A DNA stretch of 64,000 bases, taken from assembly GCA_024642725.1 (NCBI GenBank), contig JAHEAO010000006.1, forward strand, positions 1-64,000. The letters run 5' to 3'. The notes under the pieces are model-generated. The model worked only from the letters and a program-made list of their open reading frames with translations. It did no database searches and was not told the origin of the DNA. A program made the position numbers and the translations under genes. Within the stretch, counting starts at the first letter, position 1; each line of letters opens with the position of its first letter. This DNA comes from Paracoccaceae bacterium. Its GTDB lineage: Bacteria; Pseudomonadota; Alphaproteobacteria; Rhodobacterales; Rhodobacteraceae. This document shows positions 1 to 11,048 of this stretch, piece by piece.

Positions 1-1880
1 CCGGTTTCGAAGATCACCGAGGTGCCGGGCATCGGCGCGAAAGACCAGTTCGCGTCTGCTGAAGGATTGATGGTGCCCTGTTCGACGATATAGCGCACGA
101 TCACGTCGCGATTGGTGTCTGGGGCTTCGAAGATGATCGTATCGCCCTTGGCGCCGGGGAAATCGCCGCCGCCGCCCGCACGGTAGTTATTGGTGGCCAC
201 GACGAATTTCATGTCTGCGGTCACCGGCTGGCCGTCATAGGAAAGGTTAACGATGCGGCTCGCGTCGGGGTTCAGATCTTCGCCCTTGGGGCCGAAGCGA
301 GAGGGCTGGCTAAGGTCGATCTGGTAGGTCACCCCGTCGATCACGTCGAAATTGTAGCTTGGGAAGTCGGGGTTCAGCAGCGGCTGGTCGGCGCCGCCCG
401 GCGTGATCTGGTTGAACATACCTGCCGAGCGTTCCAGCCAGCCTTGCAACTGGGCGCCGTCGATCAGGACAGCACGGGCCGTGTTCGGGTAAAGGTACAG
501 GTCGGCGACGTTCTTGATCGCCACATCGCCCGCGGCCACGTCGGTGTAATATTCGGGTCCGCCACGTCCTCCGGCCTTGAAGGGGGCGGCGGCGGAAAGG
601 ATCGGCAGGCCTTCGTATTCCGTGCCCTTCATCATTTCGGCGATATACCAGGATTGGGCGATAGACACGATCTGCACGGACGGATCGTCGGCCACCAGCG
701 CGAAATAGCTGTAGAGCGGCGCAGATGTCTTGCCGACGGCACGGCGGATATATTCCAGCGTCGCTTCGTGTTCCGGTTTGATCGCCTCGAGCACGCCCTG
801 ATCGCTTTCGACAAGGGCCGTGATCGAGCGGTCTTCGTTGCGCTGTGAGATCGGGCGGACTTCAGCGGAATGGGTGACGACCTTCCATTCGTTGCCATCG
901 CGTTCCAGCATCAGGTCGATGAGGCCGAGATGCGAGCCCCAGAAGCCTCCCATCGTTGCGGGCTTGCCGTGGATCGTGCCAGAGGCGACATCGACCCCGG
1001 CGTAGTCCTTGTAGGTATCGGACGGGAAGACGAGGTGGCTGTGGCCGGTGACCACGGCGTCAATCCCGTCGATCGCCGCAACCGGGACGGAGGCGTTTTC
1101 CATGCCGTCGGTATGGTCGGCCGATCCGATCCCGGAATGGCTGAGCGCGATGATGATATCGGCGCCTTCCTCTTTCATCTGCGGCACATAGGCCTGTGCC
1201 GTCGTGACAATGTCGCGCGCCGTGACATTGCCTTCAAGGTGGCGGCGGTCCCAGTTCATGATCTGCGGCGGCACGAAGCCGATGACGCCGATGCGGATCG
1301 GATGTTCGGCACCGTCGCCGTCCTTCACCATGCGGTCGAGAATGACATAGGGTTTGATCAGCGTTTCATCTGCCGTGGGCGTCGCGCCCTGGGTCTTGGT
1401 CACGTTGGCGGACACCACCGGGAAATCGGCACCCGCGAGCGATTTCATCAGGAAATCGAGCCCGTAGTTGAATTCATGGTTGCCGAGCGTCGAGGCGTCG
1501 AAGCCAACGGTGTTCATCGCGGTGATGACCGGATGCATGTCGCCGTCCTTCATGCCGCGTTCATAGGCGATGTAATCGCCCATCGGGTTGCCCTGCAGGA
1601 AATCGCCATTGTCGAGCAGGATGGAATTTGTCGCCTCGGCGCGAATCGCGTTGACATGGGCGGCGGTGCGGGCAAGGCCGACAGTGTCGATGGCTTTGTC
1701 GGAATAGTAATCATAGGGGTAGACATGCACATGCAGGTCAGTGGTTTGCATGATCCGGAGATGGGCCTGATTGGAAGCGGCGCGGGCCGAGTAGGGATGC
1801 AGCGTAATCAAGGTTGCCCCAGCGATGGTACCCGACAGGAAACTGCGGCGGCTGACAGTAGAATGTGACCGATTTGACAT
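1..1880 (-). CDS. cpdB: 2',3'-cyclic-nucleotide 2'-phosphodiesterase/3'-nucleotidase, partial at left edge
   Basis: Not listed in the ORF track because its stop lies outside the window, but the minus frame is open from the ATG at 1880 to base 1 (about 626 codons; the family is about 650). The N-terminus carries a Tat-type signal (SRRSFLSG followed by a hydrophobic stretch), so the product is probably periplasmic. The metallophosphatase core is visible: [24 protein letters not shown] and GHSHLVFP are the usual metal and phosphate ligands. A C-terminal 5'-nucleotidase domain follows. The family hydrolyses 2',3'-cyclic nucleotides and 3'-nucleotides to release nucleoside and phosphate. The final residues are missing, and the identity is otherwise clear. 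Confidence 0.9.
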   Translation of the reverse strand, partial: MSNRSHSTVSRRSFLSGTIAGATLITLHPYSARAASNQAHLRIMQTTDLHVHVYPYDYYSDKAIDTVGLARTAAHVNAIRAEATNSILLDNGDFLQGNPMGDYIAYERGMKDGDMHPVITAMNTVGFDASTLGNHEFNYGLDFLMKSLAGADFPVVSANVTKTQGATPTADETLIKPYVILDRMVKDGDGAEHPIRIGVIGFVPPQIMNWDRRHLEGNVTARDIVTTAQAYVPQMKEEGADIIIALSHSGIGSADHTDGMENASVPVAAIDGIDAVVTGHSHLVFPSDTYKDYAGVDVASGTIHGKPATMGGFWGSHLGLIDLMLERDGNEWKVVTHSAEVRPISQRNEDRSITALVESDQGVLEAIKPEHEATLEYIRRAVGKTSAPLYSYFALVADDPSVQIVSIAQSWYIAEMMKGTEYEGLPILSAAAPFKAGGRGGPEYYTDVAAGDVAIKNVADLYLYPNTARAVLIDGAQLQGWLERSAGMFNQITPGGADQPLLNPDFPSYNFDVIDGVTYQIDLSQPSRFGPKGEDLNPDASRIVNLSYDGQPVTADMKFVVATNNYRAGGGGDFPGAKGDTIIFEAPDTNRDVIVRYIVEQGTINPSADANWSFAPMPGTSVIFET

Positions 1881-2097
1881 TGGAAAATCCCCCATGTTTT
1901 TGAATATCTGAGGATAGCCTATGACCTTTCGAAAAGACAGTTTTATGATCTTTTGTCACGTGGGCGGTTTGTTGCCAATACCCATAAGGTTGTGAGATAT
2001 TCTTTGTAACACGAATAAGTTGTGCCCTCCGGTGGAGCTCGCACGGGGTTTGCATTGGGTCAGGCGGCATGGCACACAGGCGGAAAACGGGTAAAGC

Positions 2098-3063
2098 ATG
2101 AAACTTGCCGAGACGGTGACTTTTGGCGGCTCAGGACTGGACCGCGCGGCAGAGTTGCGCGGCGATGCAGAGCGCATTGCGGCCCTGCTGTCCGATCCAG
2201 CGACGCGCGCACTTCCGGTCTGGCGCGGTAAGCCGCTGTTCGAAGGCGCAGAACATACCGCGGCAGGATGGTTGGCGGTCTCAAACCCCGTGTTCGGGCT
2301 GGCTGACGAGGCCCCGATTTTTCTGGGTCTGGGCGAGAGCGGCGCGCATTTCGCTTATGACATTTCGGGATGGGAGCCGCAGGAGCTGCCCGACACGCTG
2401 GGCGCGTTCTTTGATCCGAGCGAACAGCGCCATCCCGACCTGCCGGAAGACTATCGCTTTGCCGAATTGCGTGGGGTGATGATCCGGCTGACACCGCGTG
2501 ACGCCGAACTTGTCGCAACGGCGAAGGCAATTCTGGGTTGGCACGAAAGCCACGGCCACTGCGCCCGCTGCGGGGCAGCGACCGTCGTCGGGCAGGCCGG
2601 CTGGCAGCGCGACTGCCCGGCCTGTGGGGGGCACCATTTCCCGCGCACCGACCCCGTCGTGATCATGCTGATCACCCATGGAAACCGGGTATTGATGGGG
2701 CGCTCTCCGGGCTGGCCCGAAGGGATGTATTCGCTGCTCGCGGGGTTTGTCGAACCCGGCGAAACGATCGAGGCGGCGGTCCGCCGCGAAGTCTTTGAAG
2801 AGGCCGGGATCACGGTGGGCGAGGTCGGTTATCTGGCATCGCAGCCATGGCCGTTTCCGTCATCGTTGATGATTGGCTGCAGCGGGCGCGCAACCGACGA
2901 CAGGATCACCATCGACCCGAAAGAGATCGAAGAAGCGATCTGGGTCAGCAGAGAAGAAATGATGGGGGTTTTTGCCGGCACACATGACCGGATCAAGCCG
3001 GCCCGAAAAGGCGCCATTGCACATTTTCTGCTGCGCAACTGGCTTGCGGACAAGCTCGATTAA
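2098..3063 (+). CDS. nudC: NAD(+)/NADH diphosphatase (NudC), Nudix family
   Basis: 321 residues, near the upper end of the family range. A zinc ribbon with two Cys pairs (CARCG and CPACGG, about residues 154-176) precedes a complete Nudix box, GX5EX7REVXEEXG, at about 216-238 (starting GFVEPGE). The NudC-specific SQPWPFPSS motif follows it, and this motif separates NudC from other Nudix hydrolases. The family cleaves NADH to NMNH and AMP, and in some bacteria removes NAD caps from RNA 5' ends. The ATG at 2098 follows a weak purine-rich stretch. The gene is followed 38 bp later by an SRPBCC gene on the same strand, so the two may be cotranscribed. Confidence 0.92.
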   Translation: MKLAETVTFGGSGLDRAAELRGDAERIAALLSDPATRALPVWRGKPLFEGAEHTAAGWLAVSNPVFGLADEAPIFLGLGESGAHFAYDISGWEPQELPDTLGAFFDPSEQRHPDLPEDYRFAELRGVMIRLTPRDAELVATAKAILGWHESHGHCARCGAATVVGQAGWQRDCPACGGHHFPRTDPVVIMLITHGNRVLMGRSPGWPEGMYSLLAGFVEPGETIEAAVRREVFEEAGITVGEVGYLASQPWPFPSSLMIGCSGRATDDRITIDPKEIEEAIWVSREEMMGVFAGTHDRIKPARKGAIAHFLLRNWLADKLD

Positions 3064-3101
3064 CCGCACAAGCAAGGACAAAGAGGGCGAACGGGACGGC
3101 A

Positions 3102-3581
3102 ATGAAGTTTTCGACACGGCAGGATATTGAAGCGCCGATAGATTTCGTCTTCCGACGCGCCTCGGATTTCACCGGGTTCGAAAAGCAGGCCCTGCGCCGC
3201 GGCATCGAGATCGAACGGGTTGCAGAGCTGGATACCGTCGCGCCGGGACTGTGCTGGAGTGCGAGCTTCGCCTTTCGCGGAAAGCCACGCCAGATCGAAG
3301 CGGAACTGGGCAGGTTCGAAGAGCCGCAGGCCTATGTAATTCATTCAACATCGGGCGGCGTCGAAGCTGATCTTTCGGTCGATTTCATGGCACTGTCTCG
3401 GGCCAAGACCCGCGTCATCGTCGGGCTGGACATGCGACCGCAGACCTTGTCGGCGCGGCTGATGATCCAGTCGCTCAAGTTTGCCAAGGCGAATCTTTAC
3501 AAGCGTTTCGAGGCGCGGGTCGAAAGGTTCGGCAAGGACATTCAGGAACAATACAACCGCGAAAACGGCATCCGGATCTAG
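3102..3581 (+). CDS. SRPBCC-fold protein of unknown ligand
   Basis: 159 residues, starting with the MKFSTRQDIEAPIDFVF pattern typical of START/SRPBCC polyketide-cyclase-like proteins (beta strand, then a helix over a hydrophobic cavity). No catalytic motif is evident, and the C-terminal helix (residues about 115-150) is basic and amphipathic. The family binds hydrophobic ligands, but no substrate can be inferred here. It lies 38 bp after nudC and ends 4 bp before the end of convergent pheA, leaving no room for a classical terminator. Confidence 0.75.
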   Translation: MKFSTRQDIEAPIDFVFRRASDFTGFEKQALRRGIEIERVAELDTVAPGLCWSASFAFRGKPRQIEAELGRFEEPQAYVIHSTSGGVEADLSVDFMALSRAKTRVIVGLDMRPQTLSARLMIQSLKFAKANLYKRFEARVERFGKDIQEQYNRENGIRI

Positions 3582-3584
3582 GCG

Positions 3585-4418
3585 CTAGTGCCGCCGCGGG
3601 TCTGCCGGATAGACCCCGAGCAGCGTCATGTGCGTCGTGAAGAAGTTGAGCTCTTCCAATGCAAGCTGCACGTTGCGGTCATCGGGATGGCCCTCGATAT
3701 CGGCATAGAACTGGGTGGCGGTGAATTCGCCGTTCACCATATAGCTTTCCAGCTTGGTCATGTTGACGCCGTTGGTCGCAAAGCCACCCATCGCCTTGTA
3801 AAGCGCAGCGGGGATGTTGCGGACGCGGAACACGAATGAGGTGATCATCCCGACCTTGCCGCGCCGTTTGAAATCGGGTTCGCGCGACATGATCAGGAAA
3901 CGCGTCGTGTTATTGTCGTGGTCTTCGATATGACGGGCCAGCACGTTGAGGCCATAGATCTCGCCCGCAAGTTCCGACGCGAGGGCGGCGTGTTTCGGAT
4001 CGCCAAGCTCGGCGATGTGCTGCGCCGATCCCGCGGTGTCGGCCCCGGTGACCGAACGAATGCCCTTGGAGCGCAGGAAATCGCGGCACTGACCCAAAAG
4101 CACCGTGTGGCTCATCGCGCTTTCGACATTCTCCAGCCGCGCGCCGGGGACGCCGAGCAGGTTGATATGCACGCGCACGAACGCTTCATCGATGATGTGC
4201 AGGCCCGAGGACGGCAAGAGGTGGTGGATGTCGGCAACCCGGCCATAGGTCGAGTTTTCGACCGGCAACATCGCCAAATCGGCCTCACCCTTGCGGACGG
4301 ATTCGATCGTGTCTTCGAAGGTCGCGCAAGGCAAGGCTTCGTATCCCGGTCTGGCCTCGCGGCAGGCCTGATGGGAATAGGCACCGGGCTCTCCTTGGAA
4401 GGCAATGCGTCCTGTCAT
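3585..4418 (-). CDS. pheA: Prephenate dehydratase
   Basis: 277 residues: a catalytic periplasmic-binding-like fold at about 1-180 and an ACT regulatory domain at about 195-275. The N-terminus IAFQGEPGAYSHQA and the motif LPVENSTYGRV are typical. DHDNNTTRF carries the TRF catalytic motif. The ACT region contains NMTKLESYMV, the equivalent of the phenylalanine-binding ESRP segment, with divergence at the RP positions. The enzyme converts prephenate to phenylpyruvate in phenylalanine synthesis. It is monofunctional, with no chorismate mutase domain. It is divergent from the cytochrome gene at 4533, with about 115 bp between them. Confidence 0.93.
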   Translation of the reverse strand: MTGRIAFQGEPGAYSHQACREARPGYEALPCATFEDTIESVRKGEADLAMLPVENSTYGRVADIHHLLPSSGLHIIDEAFVRVHINLLGVPGARLENVESAMSHTVLLGQCRDFLRSKGIRSVTGADTAGSAQHIAELGDPKHAALASELAGEIYGLNVLARHIEDHDNNTTRFLIMSREPDFKRRGKVGMITSFVFRVRNIPAALYKAMGGFATNGVNMTKLESYMVNGEFTATQFYADIEGHPDDRNVQLALEELNFFTTHMTLLGVYPADPRRH

Positions 4419-4532
4419 GGTATTTTCGTCTCTGTTTTTGCGTTAGCGCGTTTGGTCGCGGGTCTTATACCTTGAAACTTGCCGGTGGAAACGGATAGAA
4501 AGCGCCAAATTCAGGACAAGACGGAACGCGAC

Positions 4533-5054
4533 ATGTTCGACACAATGACTTCTACCAAGATCATCGGCGGCCTCTGCGGGACCTTTCTGGTCTTTCTGCT
4601 GGGCAATATGGCAGCCGGGAGCCTGTTCCACGTCGGGGCAGTAAGCCATGGCGCCGAAGAGCATGCGATGGCCTATCCGATCGAAGCCGATGGCGAAGGC
4701 GGCGGCGGCGACGCCGAGACTACCGTGGATTTCGCAACGCTGCTTGCATCTGCGGACGCGGCAAAGGGCGAAAAAGTCTTTGGCAAGTGTAAGGCTTGCC
4801 ACAAGGTCGACGGGTCCAACGGCACCGGTCCGCATCTGGATGGCGTTGTCGGGCGCGATATCGGTTCTATAGGTGACTTCGGTTATTCTGAAATTCTGGC
4901 GGAATTGCCGGGCAACTGGGATCCCGAGGAACTGAGCCATTTCCTGGAAAACCCGAAAAGTTACGCCGCTGGCACGAAAATGAGCTTTGCCGGTCTGCCG
5001 AAGGCAGAGGACCGGGCCAATCTGATCGCCTACCTCGCCTCGCTTGGCGGCTGA
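4533..5054 (+). CDS. cycM: Membrane-anchored class I cytochrome c (CycM/c552 type)
   Basis: The track start at 4479 is a TTG. The ATG at 4533 gives MFDTMTSTK followed directly by the membrane anchor, matching the family. The 173-residue product has an uncleaved N-terminal transmembrane segment (about residues 8-28), an acidic Gly-rich linker, and one heme c domain with CKACH (about 86-90) and a distal methionine in TKMSFAGL. In Paracoccus the homologous c552 carries electrons from the bc1 complex to terminal oxidases. That role is an inference here, supported by the cbb3 genes further along. A rho-independent terminator follows at 5080. Confidence 0.88.
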   Translation: MFDTMTSTKIIGGLCGTFLVFLLGNMAAGSLFHVGAVSHGAEEHAMAYPIEADGEGGGGDAETTVDFATLLASADAAKGEKVFGKCKACHKVDGSNGTGPHLDGVVGRDIGSIGDFGYSEILAELPGNWDPEELSHFLENPKSYAAGTKMSFAGLPKAEDRANLIAYLASLGG

Positions 5055-5079
5055 TCGAACCTGCCGAACAGAAATCAGC

Positions 5080-5108
5080 AAGGCCGTCCGAGTTTGGGCG
5101 GCCTTTTG
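5080..5108 (+). terminator. Rho-independent terminator after the cytochrome c gene
   Basis: The inverted repeat AGGCCGTCC / GGGCGGCCT (one G-T pair, 6-base loop) is followed by TTTTGCTTT. It lies 26 bp after the cytochrome stop codon. Confidence 0.75.
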
Positions 5109-5270
5109 CTTTGCATGCAGGCAGGCGGGCGTCGAAGGTCAGGATGGCGGCATCAGGCCCGATCACTTCCAATTCACGGATAATCAACTTGATTGTTCGC
5201 GGCTGCGGCCATTAGCTTTGCCTGAGCGGTTCGGAAGATGGCCGGGCCGCCACTGAAACTGGAGACGATG

Positions 5271-7169
5271 ATGCAGCAACGCCGACGGACCACCAATGCC
5301 CTTGCCCGGAGTGACGCGGCGACACCGGGGCTGCGACTGATCCTGGGATTTTCGCTGGTCTTTCTGGCGCTGCTGGCTGCGGGCGCAGTGCGGGCCGAAG
5401 AGATCATCAAGTCCCACGGCTATTCCACCTTTGGAGAGCTGAAATATCCGGCGGATTACAAACGCCTCGATTATGTGAATCCCGACGCGCCGAAGGGCGG
5501 GGAAATCTCGATCTGGGCGCAGGGCACCTTCGATACGTTCAACCCCTATTCCTCCAAAGGACGGGCCGGAGTGCTGTCGACCATCGGCTACGAGTCCCTG
5601 CTGGTCGGCACTGCCGACGAAGTCAGCGCGGAATACTGTCTCTTGTGCGAGAGCCTTGAATATCCCGAAAGCGAGGATTGGGTCATTTTCCACATGCGCA
5701 AGGACGCGACGTTCTCTGACGGCAGTCCGGTAACGGCGCATGACGTCGTCTTCAGCCATTATCTTTTGCTGGAACAGGGCCTGCCGTCCTATGCAACCGC
5801 GATCAAGGCGCTGATTCCGACCGCCGAGGCGCTGGACGATTATACGGTGAAATTCACCTTCGCGCCGGATGTGCCGCGCAAGAACCTGATCAATCAGGCG
5901 GGCGGTGTGCCGGTCTGGTCGAAGGCCTGGTACGAAAAGACCGGCACGCGGCTGGATGAGAGCAGCTTGGCAATCTCGCCCGGATCCGGCCCCTATGTAC
6001 TGGACAGTTACGACATCAACCGCAGGATCGTATACAAGCGCAACCCGGATTACTGGGGCAAGGATCTGCCGATCAACGTCGGGCGCAACAATTTCGATAC
6101 GATTCGGGTCGAGTATTTCGCCGACAGCCAGGCCGCGATGGAAGCGTTCAAGGCCGGAGAATACACATTCCGGCAAGAAACCAGCAGCCTGTCATGGGCC
6201 ACCAGCTATGATTTTCCGGCGATTGAAAAGGGCTGGGTCAAGCTTGAAACGCTGGATGACGGCACCTTGCCCGGCGCCACTGGTTTTGTCTTCAACCTGC
6301 GCCGTGAAAAGTTTCAGGACATCCGCGTGCGCGAGGCGCTGGGCCTGATGTTCAACTTCACTTGGACCAATGACTCGCTGCAATACGGGCTTTTCCAGCA
6401 GCGTGAGAGCTTCTGGCAGGGAAGCCCGCTGGAAGCCAAGGGCGTGGCCGAGGGTGCGGAACTGGCGCTGCTGGAAAGCGTCAAGGATCTGATCGACCCG
6501 GCGATCCTGACCGAACCGGTTGTCATGCCGCATACGTCGGGCGACCGCCAACTGGACCGCAAGAATCTGCGCGCCGCATCGAAGCTTCTGGAAGAAGCCG
6601 GCTGGATTGTTGGCGATGACGGTATTCGCCGCAAGGACGGTGAAAAACTGACGGCCGAATTCCTTTCGGTCAGCCCCAGTTTCGACCGGATCATCATGCC
6701 CTATATCGAGAACCTCAAACAGTTGGGCGTGGATGCGACTTATACCCGGGTCGATCCTTCGCAATATACCAACCGCGAACGCGCCTTCGACTGGGACATG
6801 ATCTTTGACGGGTATACTGTCGGGCTGGAGGAAGGGCTCGGGCTTGACCAGCGCTTCGGCAAGGGCGGCTTGGGCGATCTGTTCAACCCGGCGGGCTATT
6901 CCTCCGAAGCGGTGGACAAGCTGATCGAAGTCGCGGTCGACGCCAAGACCTATGACGAGATGGCCACCGCGGTGCGCGCCATCGACAGGATTATGCGGGC
7001 CGAACGCTTTATCGTGCCGGTCTGGTATTTGGGCAAATACTGGGTGGCCTATTACGACATGTTCGAACACCCCGCCGAACTTCCGCCCTATGCCTTGGGC
7101 AATCTTGATTTCTGGTGGTTCAACGCCGACAAGTCCGCTGATTTGAAGGCGGCCGGGGCGCTTCGGTAA
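5271..7169 (+). CDS. yejA: Peptide ABC transporter substrate-binding protein (YejA-like, SBP family 5)
   Basis: 632 residues from the preferred start. The ATG at 5238 has no suitably spaced ribosome site, whereas GGAG lies 6 bases before the ATG at 5271 (a second ATG at 5268 is adjacent). An N-terminal basic region and hydrophobic helix end at VRAEE, a Sec signal peptide. The mature protein begins in YejA style ([35 protein letters not shown]), and the family-5 motif [14 protein letters not shown] is present. In enterobacteria YejA binds peptides, including microcin C. The protein probably captures oligopeptides in the periplasm for YejBEF, encoded immediately downstream. Confidence 0.9.
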   Translation: MQQRRRTTNALARSDAATPGLRLILGFSLVFLALLAAGAVRAEEIIKSHGYSTFGELKYPADYKRLDYVNPDAPKGGEISIWAQGTFDTFNPYSSKGRAGVLSTIGYESLLVGTADEVSAEYCLLCESLEYPESEDWVIFHMRKDATFSDGSPVTAHDVVFSHYLLLEQGLPSYATAIKALIPTAEALDDYTVKFTFAPDVPRKNLINQAGGVPVWSKAWYEKTGTRLDESSLAISPGSGPYVLDSYDINRRIVYKRNPDYWGKDLPINVGRNNFDTIRVEYFADSQAAMEAFKAGEYTFRQETSSLSWATSYDFPAIEKGWVKLETLDDGTLPGATGFVFNLRREKFQDIRVREALGLMFNFTWTNDSLQYGLFQQRESFWQGSPLEAKGVAEGAELALLESVKDLIDPAILTEPVVMPHTSGDRQLDRKNLRAASKLLEEAGWIVGDDGIRRKDGEKLTAEFLSVSPSFDRIIMPYIENLKQLGVDATYTRVDPSQYTNRERAFDWDMIFDGYTVGLEEGLGLDQRFGKGGLGDLFNPAGYSSEAVDKLIEVAVDAKTYDEMATAVRAIDRIMRAERFIVPVWYLGKYWVAYYDMFEHPAELPPYALGNLDFWWFNADKSADLKAAGALR

Positions 7170-7191
7170 GCGATCCGGACAGGAAGACCAG

Positions 7192-8280
7192 ATGGGCGCA
7201 TATATCCTCAGGCGGCTGCTGCTTGTGATCCCCACGCTTTTGGGGGTCATGATCATCAACTTCACGCTGACGCAGTTTGTCCCCGGCGGGCCGATCGAGC
7301 AGATCATCGCCAACATGCAGGGGCAGGGCGATGTTTTTGCCACCATCGCGGGTGGAACCGGCGATGCTGAGTTCGGCAACCAGACCGCTGGAAACGACGA
7401 ATATGTCGGCGCGCGGGGCCTGCCGCCCGAGTTCATCGAGCGGCTGGAAAAGCAGTTCGGTTTCGACAAGCCGCCGCTGGAACGCTTCCTGAACATGATG
7501 TGGGACTACATGCGGTTCGACTTCGGAGAGAGCTATTTCCGGTCGATTGGCGTTCTCGATCTGGTCTGGGAAAAGCTGCCCGTGTCGATCACGCTGGGCC
7601 TGTGGTCCACGATCATTGCCTATGCGGTGTCGATCCCGCTGGGCATCCGCAAGGCGGTCAGGGACGGGTCGGGGTTTGACACATGGACATCCGGGATCAT
7701 CATCGTCGCCTATGCGATTCCGGGGTTCCTGTTCGCGATCCTCTTGCTGGTTCTGTTCGCGGGGGGATCCTATTGGCAGGTCTTCCCGTTGCGGGGCCTG
7801 ACATCGGACAACTGGGAAAGCCTGTCATGGTTCGGCAAGATTGTTGACTACTTCTGGCACATCACGCTGCCGGTTCTGGCATCGACCATCTCGGCCTTTG
7901 CGACGCTGACGCTTCTGACCAAGAACAGCTTTCTGGACGAGATCAAGAAGCAATATGTCATAACCGCCAAGGCCAAGGGGCTAACCGAATCCCGCGTGCT
8001 TTACGGCCATGTCTTTCGCAATGCGATGCTGATCGTGATCGCCGGGTTCCCGTCGGTCTTCATTGGCGTCTTCTTTGGCGGGTCGCTGATCATCGAGACG
8101 ATCTTCTCGCTGGACGGTCTGGGGCGGCTTGGGTTCGAGGCGGCGGTCGCGCGCGACTATCCGGTGATTTTCGGCACGCTCTTCTTTTTCGGCCTGCTGG
8201 GTCTGGTGATCGGTATCCTCAGCGACCTCATGTATGTCTTTGTTGATCCGCGTATTGATTTTGAGGTGCGCGAGACATGA
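7192..8280 (+). CDS. yejB: Peptide ABC transporter permease YejB
   Basis: 362 residues. It opens [19 protein letters not shown], a first transmembrane helix, followed by a long periplasmic loop and the five-helix binding-protein-dependent permease domain. The EAA-like cytoplasmic loop lies around [14 protein letters not shown]. The closing segment [16 protein letters not shown] is typical of DppB/YejB proteins. The gene starts 22 bp after yejA and its last four bases overlap yejE (ATGA), so translation is probably coupled. Confidence 0.92.
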   Translation: MGAYILRRLLLVIPTLLGVMIINFTLTQFVPGGPIEQIIANMQGQGDVFATIAGGTGDAEFGNQTAGNDEYVGARGLPPEFIERLEKQFGFDKPPLERFLNMMWDYMRFDFGESYFRSIGVLDLVWEKLPVSITLGLWSTIIAYAVSIPLGIRKAVRDGSGFDTWTSGIIIVAYAIPGFLFAILLLVLFAGGSYWQVFPLRGLTSDNWESLSWFGKIVDYFWHITLPVLASTISAFATLTLLTKNSFLDEIKKQYVITAKAKGLTESRVLYGHVFRNAMLIVIAGFPSVFIGVFFGGSLIIETIFSLDGLGRLGFEAAVARDYPVIFGTLFFFGLLGLVIGILSDLMYVFVDPRIDFEVRET

Positions 8281-9386
8281 GACTTTCCCCGCTCAACCAG
8301 CGCCGCTGGCGCAATTTCACACGCAACCGCCGGGCCTACTGGTCGCTGATCATCTTTTCGGTGCTCTTCGGCCTGTCGCTGTTTGCCGAGTTCATCGCCA
8401 ACGACAAGCCGATCCTTGTCAGCTATCGCGGCGAGATCCGGATGCCGATCTTCAGGTTCTATCCCGAAACCGCCTTTGGCGGCGATTTCAAGACCGAGGC
8501 GATTTACCGCGACATCGAGGTGAAATGCCTGATCGAAAGCGGCGGTCTGGACGCCTGCTGGGACGATCCCGAAGGCATCTACGAACAGGCGCAGACAGGC
8601 GTCGTCGATGGCGAGAAGATCGAGAAGGGATGGATGATCTGGCCGCCGGTTCGCTATTCCTTCAACACAATCTCGGATGTCAAAGGCGTTGCCCCGGCAC
8701 CGCCGAACTGGGAAAACCACCTGCTGGGCACCGACGACACCAAGCGCGACGTGCTGGCGCGGGTGATCTACGGGTTCCGCCTGTCCATCATCTTCACGAT
8801 CATGGTGACGGTTGCGACATCCATGCTGGGCATCCTTGCGGGGGCCGTGCAGGGGTATTTCGGCGGCTGGACTGACCTTTTGTTCCAGCGCTTCCTCGAG
8901 ATCTGGGGATCAACGCCGTCGCTTTACGTGATCATCATCCTCTTCGCGATCCTCGGGCGAAGTTTCTGGTTGCTGGTGTTCATCACCATCCTGTTCGGCT
9001 GGCCTGCCCTTGTCGGCGTTGTGCGCGCCGAATTCCTGCGGGCGCGGAATTTCGAATACGTCCGGGCCGCCCGCGCCTTGGGTGTGTCGAACAGGGTGAT
9101 CATGTTCCGCCACATGCTGCCCAATGCGATGGTGGCCACCGTCACCATGCTGCCGTTCATCATCACCGGCACGATCGGCACGCTGGCGTCACTGGATTTC
9201 CTTGGCTTCGGCCTGCCGTCATCGGCGCCGTCGCTGGGCGAGTTGACCTTGCAGGCCAAGCAGAACCTGCAGGCACCATGGCTGGGTTTCACCGCCTTTT
9301 TCACCTACGCCATCATGCTGTCGCTTCTGGTCTTTGTCTTCGAAGGCGTGCGAGATGCCTTCGATCCCCGGAAGACCTTCCAATGA
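8277..9386 (+). CDS. yejE: Peptide ABC transporter permease YejE
   Basis: 369 residues. The N-terminal region ([16 protein letters not shown]) precedes the first helix and a large periplasmic segment, then the DppC-like permease domain with the cytoplasmic EAA loop ([23 protein letters not shown]). The extended loop with the [14 protein letters not shown] segment is typical of YejE, which is longer than ordinary DppC. It overlaps yejB by four bases at its start and yejF by four at its end. Confidence 0.92.
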   Translation: MRLSPLNQRRWRNFTRNRRAYWSLIIFSVLFGLSLFAEFIANDKPILVSYRGEIRMPIFRFYPETAFGGDFKTEAIYRDIEVKCLIESGGLDACWDDPEGIYEQAQTGVVDGEKIEKGWMIWPPVRYSFNTISDVKGVAPAPPNWENHLLGTDDTKRDVLARVIYGFRLSIIFTIMVTVATSMLGILAGAVQGYFGGWTDLLFQRFLEIWGSTPSLYVIIILFAILGRSFWLLVFITILFGWPALVGVVRAEFLRARNFEYVRAARALGVSNRVIMFRHMLPNAMVATVTMLPFIITGTIGTLASLDFLGFGLPSSAPSLGELTLQAKQNLQAPWLGFTAFFTYAIMLSLLVFVFEGVRDAFDPRKTFQ

Positions 9387-10984
9387 GCGATATGCTGAAC
9401 GTGAAAGATCTGTCGGTCAGCTTCCGGCAGGACGGCAAGGATCATCCTGCGGTCCGCAACGTGTCGTTTTCCATCGCCAAGGGCGAAACCGTCGCGCTGG
9501 TTGGTGAAAGCGGATCAGGCAAGTCGGTAACAGCACTGTCGACCGTGGCCTTGCTGCCGGACAGCGCGACGATCACCGGGTCCGTGACCTATGACGGCGA
9601 AGAGATGGTCGGCGCGAAGGAAGCGCGGCTGCGCAAGGTGCGCGGCAACGACATCAGCTTCATCTTCCAGGAGCCGATGACCTCGCTTAACCCGCTGCAT
9701 TCTCTGGAACGGCAGCTTGCGGAATCGCTGGCGCTGCACCAGGGGCTGGTGGGAGAGGCGGCGCGGGCCCGGGTGCTGGAGCTTCTGAACAAGGTTGGAA
9801 TCAAGGATCCGGAAAGCCGCCTTGGCGCCTATCCGCATCAATTGTCGGGCGGACAGCGGCAGCGGGTCATGATCGCCATGGCTCTGGCCAACGGGCCAGA
9901 CCTGCTGATCGCGGATGAGCCGACGACAGCGCTGGACGTTACCATCCAGGCGCAAATCCTGACGCTGCTGGCCGATCTGCAGAAGGCCGAAGGAATGTCG
10001 ATGTTGTTCATCACCCATGACCTGACGATCGTGCGCAAGATCGCGGACCGGGTTTGCGTGATGAAGGACGGCGAGATTGTCGAGCAAGGCGTGACTGCGG
10101 AAATCTTTGCCAATCCGCAGCATGCCTATACGAAGAAACTGCTATCCGCCGAATCCACCGGGCTGCCCGGACCGGTGCCTCAGGATGCTGTCGAGATCGC
10201 CTCGACCGATAACCTGCGCATCTGGTTCCCGATCCAGCGGGGGCTGCTGAAAAAGACCGTCGGCCACGTCAAGGCGGTCAACGCGGCGACCATTTCGGTG
10301 CGTGAAGGCGAAACACTCGGCATCGTCGGCGAAAGCGGATCGGGAAAGACCACGCTGGCGCTGGCGATCATGCGGCTGATCTCGTCGGAAGGTCCGATCG
10401 TCTTTCTGGGGCAGAATATCCAGAAGTGGAAATCGAAGGAATTGCGCCCGCTGCGCCGGGACATGCAGATCGTCTTTCAGGACCCGTTCGGATCGCTGTC
10501 TCCCCGGATGACCGCCGAAGAGATCATCGCGGAAGGGCTTGGCGTGCATGGGGTGCCGGCCGGAAAGACCAAGCACGTCATGGTTGCGGAGATCATGACA
10601 GAGGTCGGGCTGGATCCGGCGACGATGCATCGCTATCCGCATGAGTTTTCGGGCGGCCAGCGACAGCGTATCGCCATTGCGCGCGCGATGATCCTGCGGC
10701 CTCGGCTGGTTGTACTGGACGAACCGACCTCGGCGCTGGACATGACCGTGCAGGTGCAGATCGTCGAACTGTTGCGTGAGTTGCAGCGGAAATACCGGCT
10801 GGCCTATCTGTTCATCAGCCATGACCTGAAGGTCGTCCGCGCCCTGTCGCACAAGGTGATCGTGATGAAGGCGGGCGATATCGTCGAATCCGGGACCGCA
10901 AATGCGATTTTCGACGCGCCCGAGACAGAGTATACCAAAACGCTGATGACCGCAGCTTTCGAGGTTGCCGAACGCAGCGCCTGA
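9383..10984 (+). CDS. yejF: Peptide ABC transporter, duplicated ATP-binding protein YejF
   Basis: The track ORF begins upstream, but the ATG at 9383 overlaps the yejE stop (ATGA) and gives [14 protein letters not shown], the expected start. The 533-residue protein has two full ABC domains. Walker A GESGSGKS is seen in the N-half and GESGSGKT in the C-half, the signatures are LSGGQRQR and FSGGQRQR, and Walker B plus the H-loop are present in each. One polypeptide therefore supplies both ATPase sites, as in E. coli YejF. It is the last gene of yejABEF and ends 64 bp before a convergent gene. Confidence 0.93.
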   Translation: MSDMLNVKDLSVSFRQDGKDHPAVRNVSFSIAKGETVALVGESGSGKSVTALSTVALLPDSATITGSVTYDGEEMVGAKEARLRKVRGNDISFIFQEPMTSLNPLHSLERQLAESLALHQGLVGEAARARVLELLNKVGIKDPESRLGAYPHQLSGGQRQRVMIAMALANGPDLLIADEPTTALDVTIQAQILTLLADLQKAEGMSMLFITHDLTIVRKIADRVCVMKDGEIVEQGVTAEIFANPQHAYTKKLLSAESTGLPGPVPQDAVEIASTDNLRIWFPIQRGLLKKTVGHVKAVNAATISVREGETLGIVGESGSGKTTLALAIMRLISSEGPIVFLGQNIQKWKSKELRPLRRDMQIVFQDPFGSLSPRMTAEEIIAEGLGVHGVPAGKTKHVMVAEIMTEVGLDPATMHRYPHEFSGGQRQRIAIARAMILRPRLVVLDEPTSALDMTVQVQIVELLRELQRKYRLAYLFISHDLKVVRALSHKVIVMKAGDIVESGTANAIFDAPETEYTKTLMTAAFEVAERSA

Positions 10985-11048
10985 GCCCCGGTGCCGACCG
11001 GCTGTGCGCGACAGTTCAGGAAATTCACACGGTGACAGCCGCGCGCGG

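Noticed and set aside
870-1868. 332-codon plus ORF at the left edge
   Set aside because: Opposite strand of cpdB, which has full metallophosphatase motifs.
1881-2097. Possible Pho box before cpdB
   Set aside because: CTGTC and GGTCAT elements are present, but spacing does not match the 11-bp repeat of PhoB sites.
6192-7496. 434-codon minus-strand ORF across yejA/yejB
   Set aside because: Antisense shadow spanning a gene boundary; the plus strand holds conserved transporter genes.
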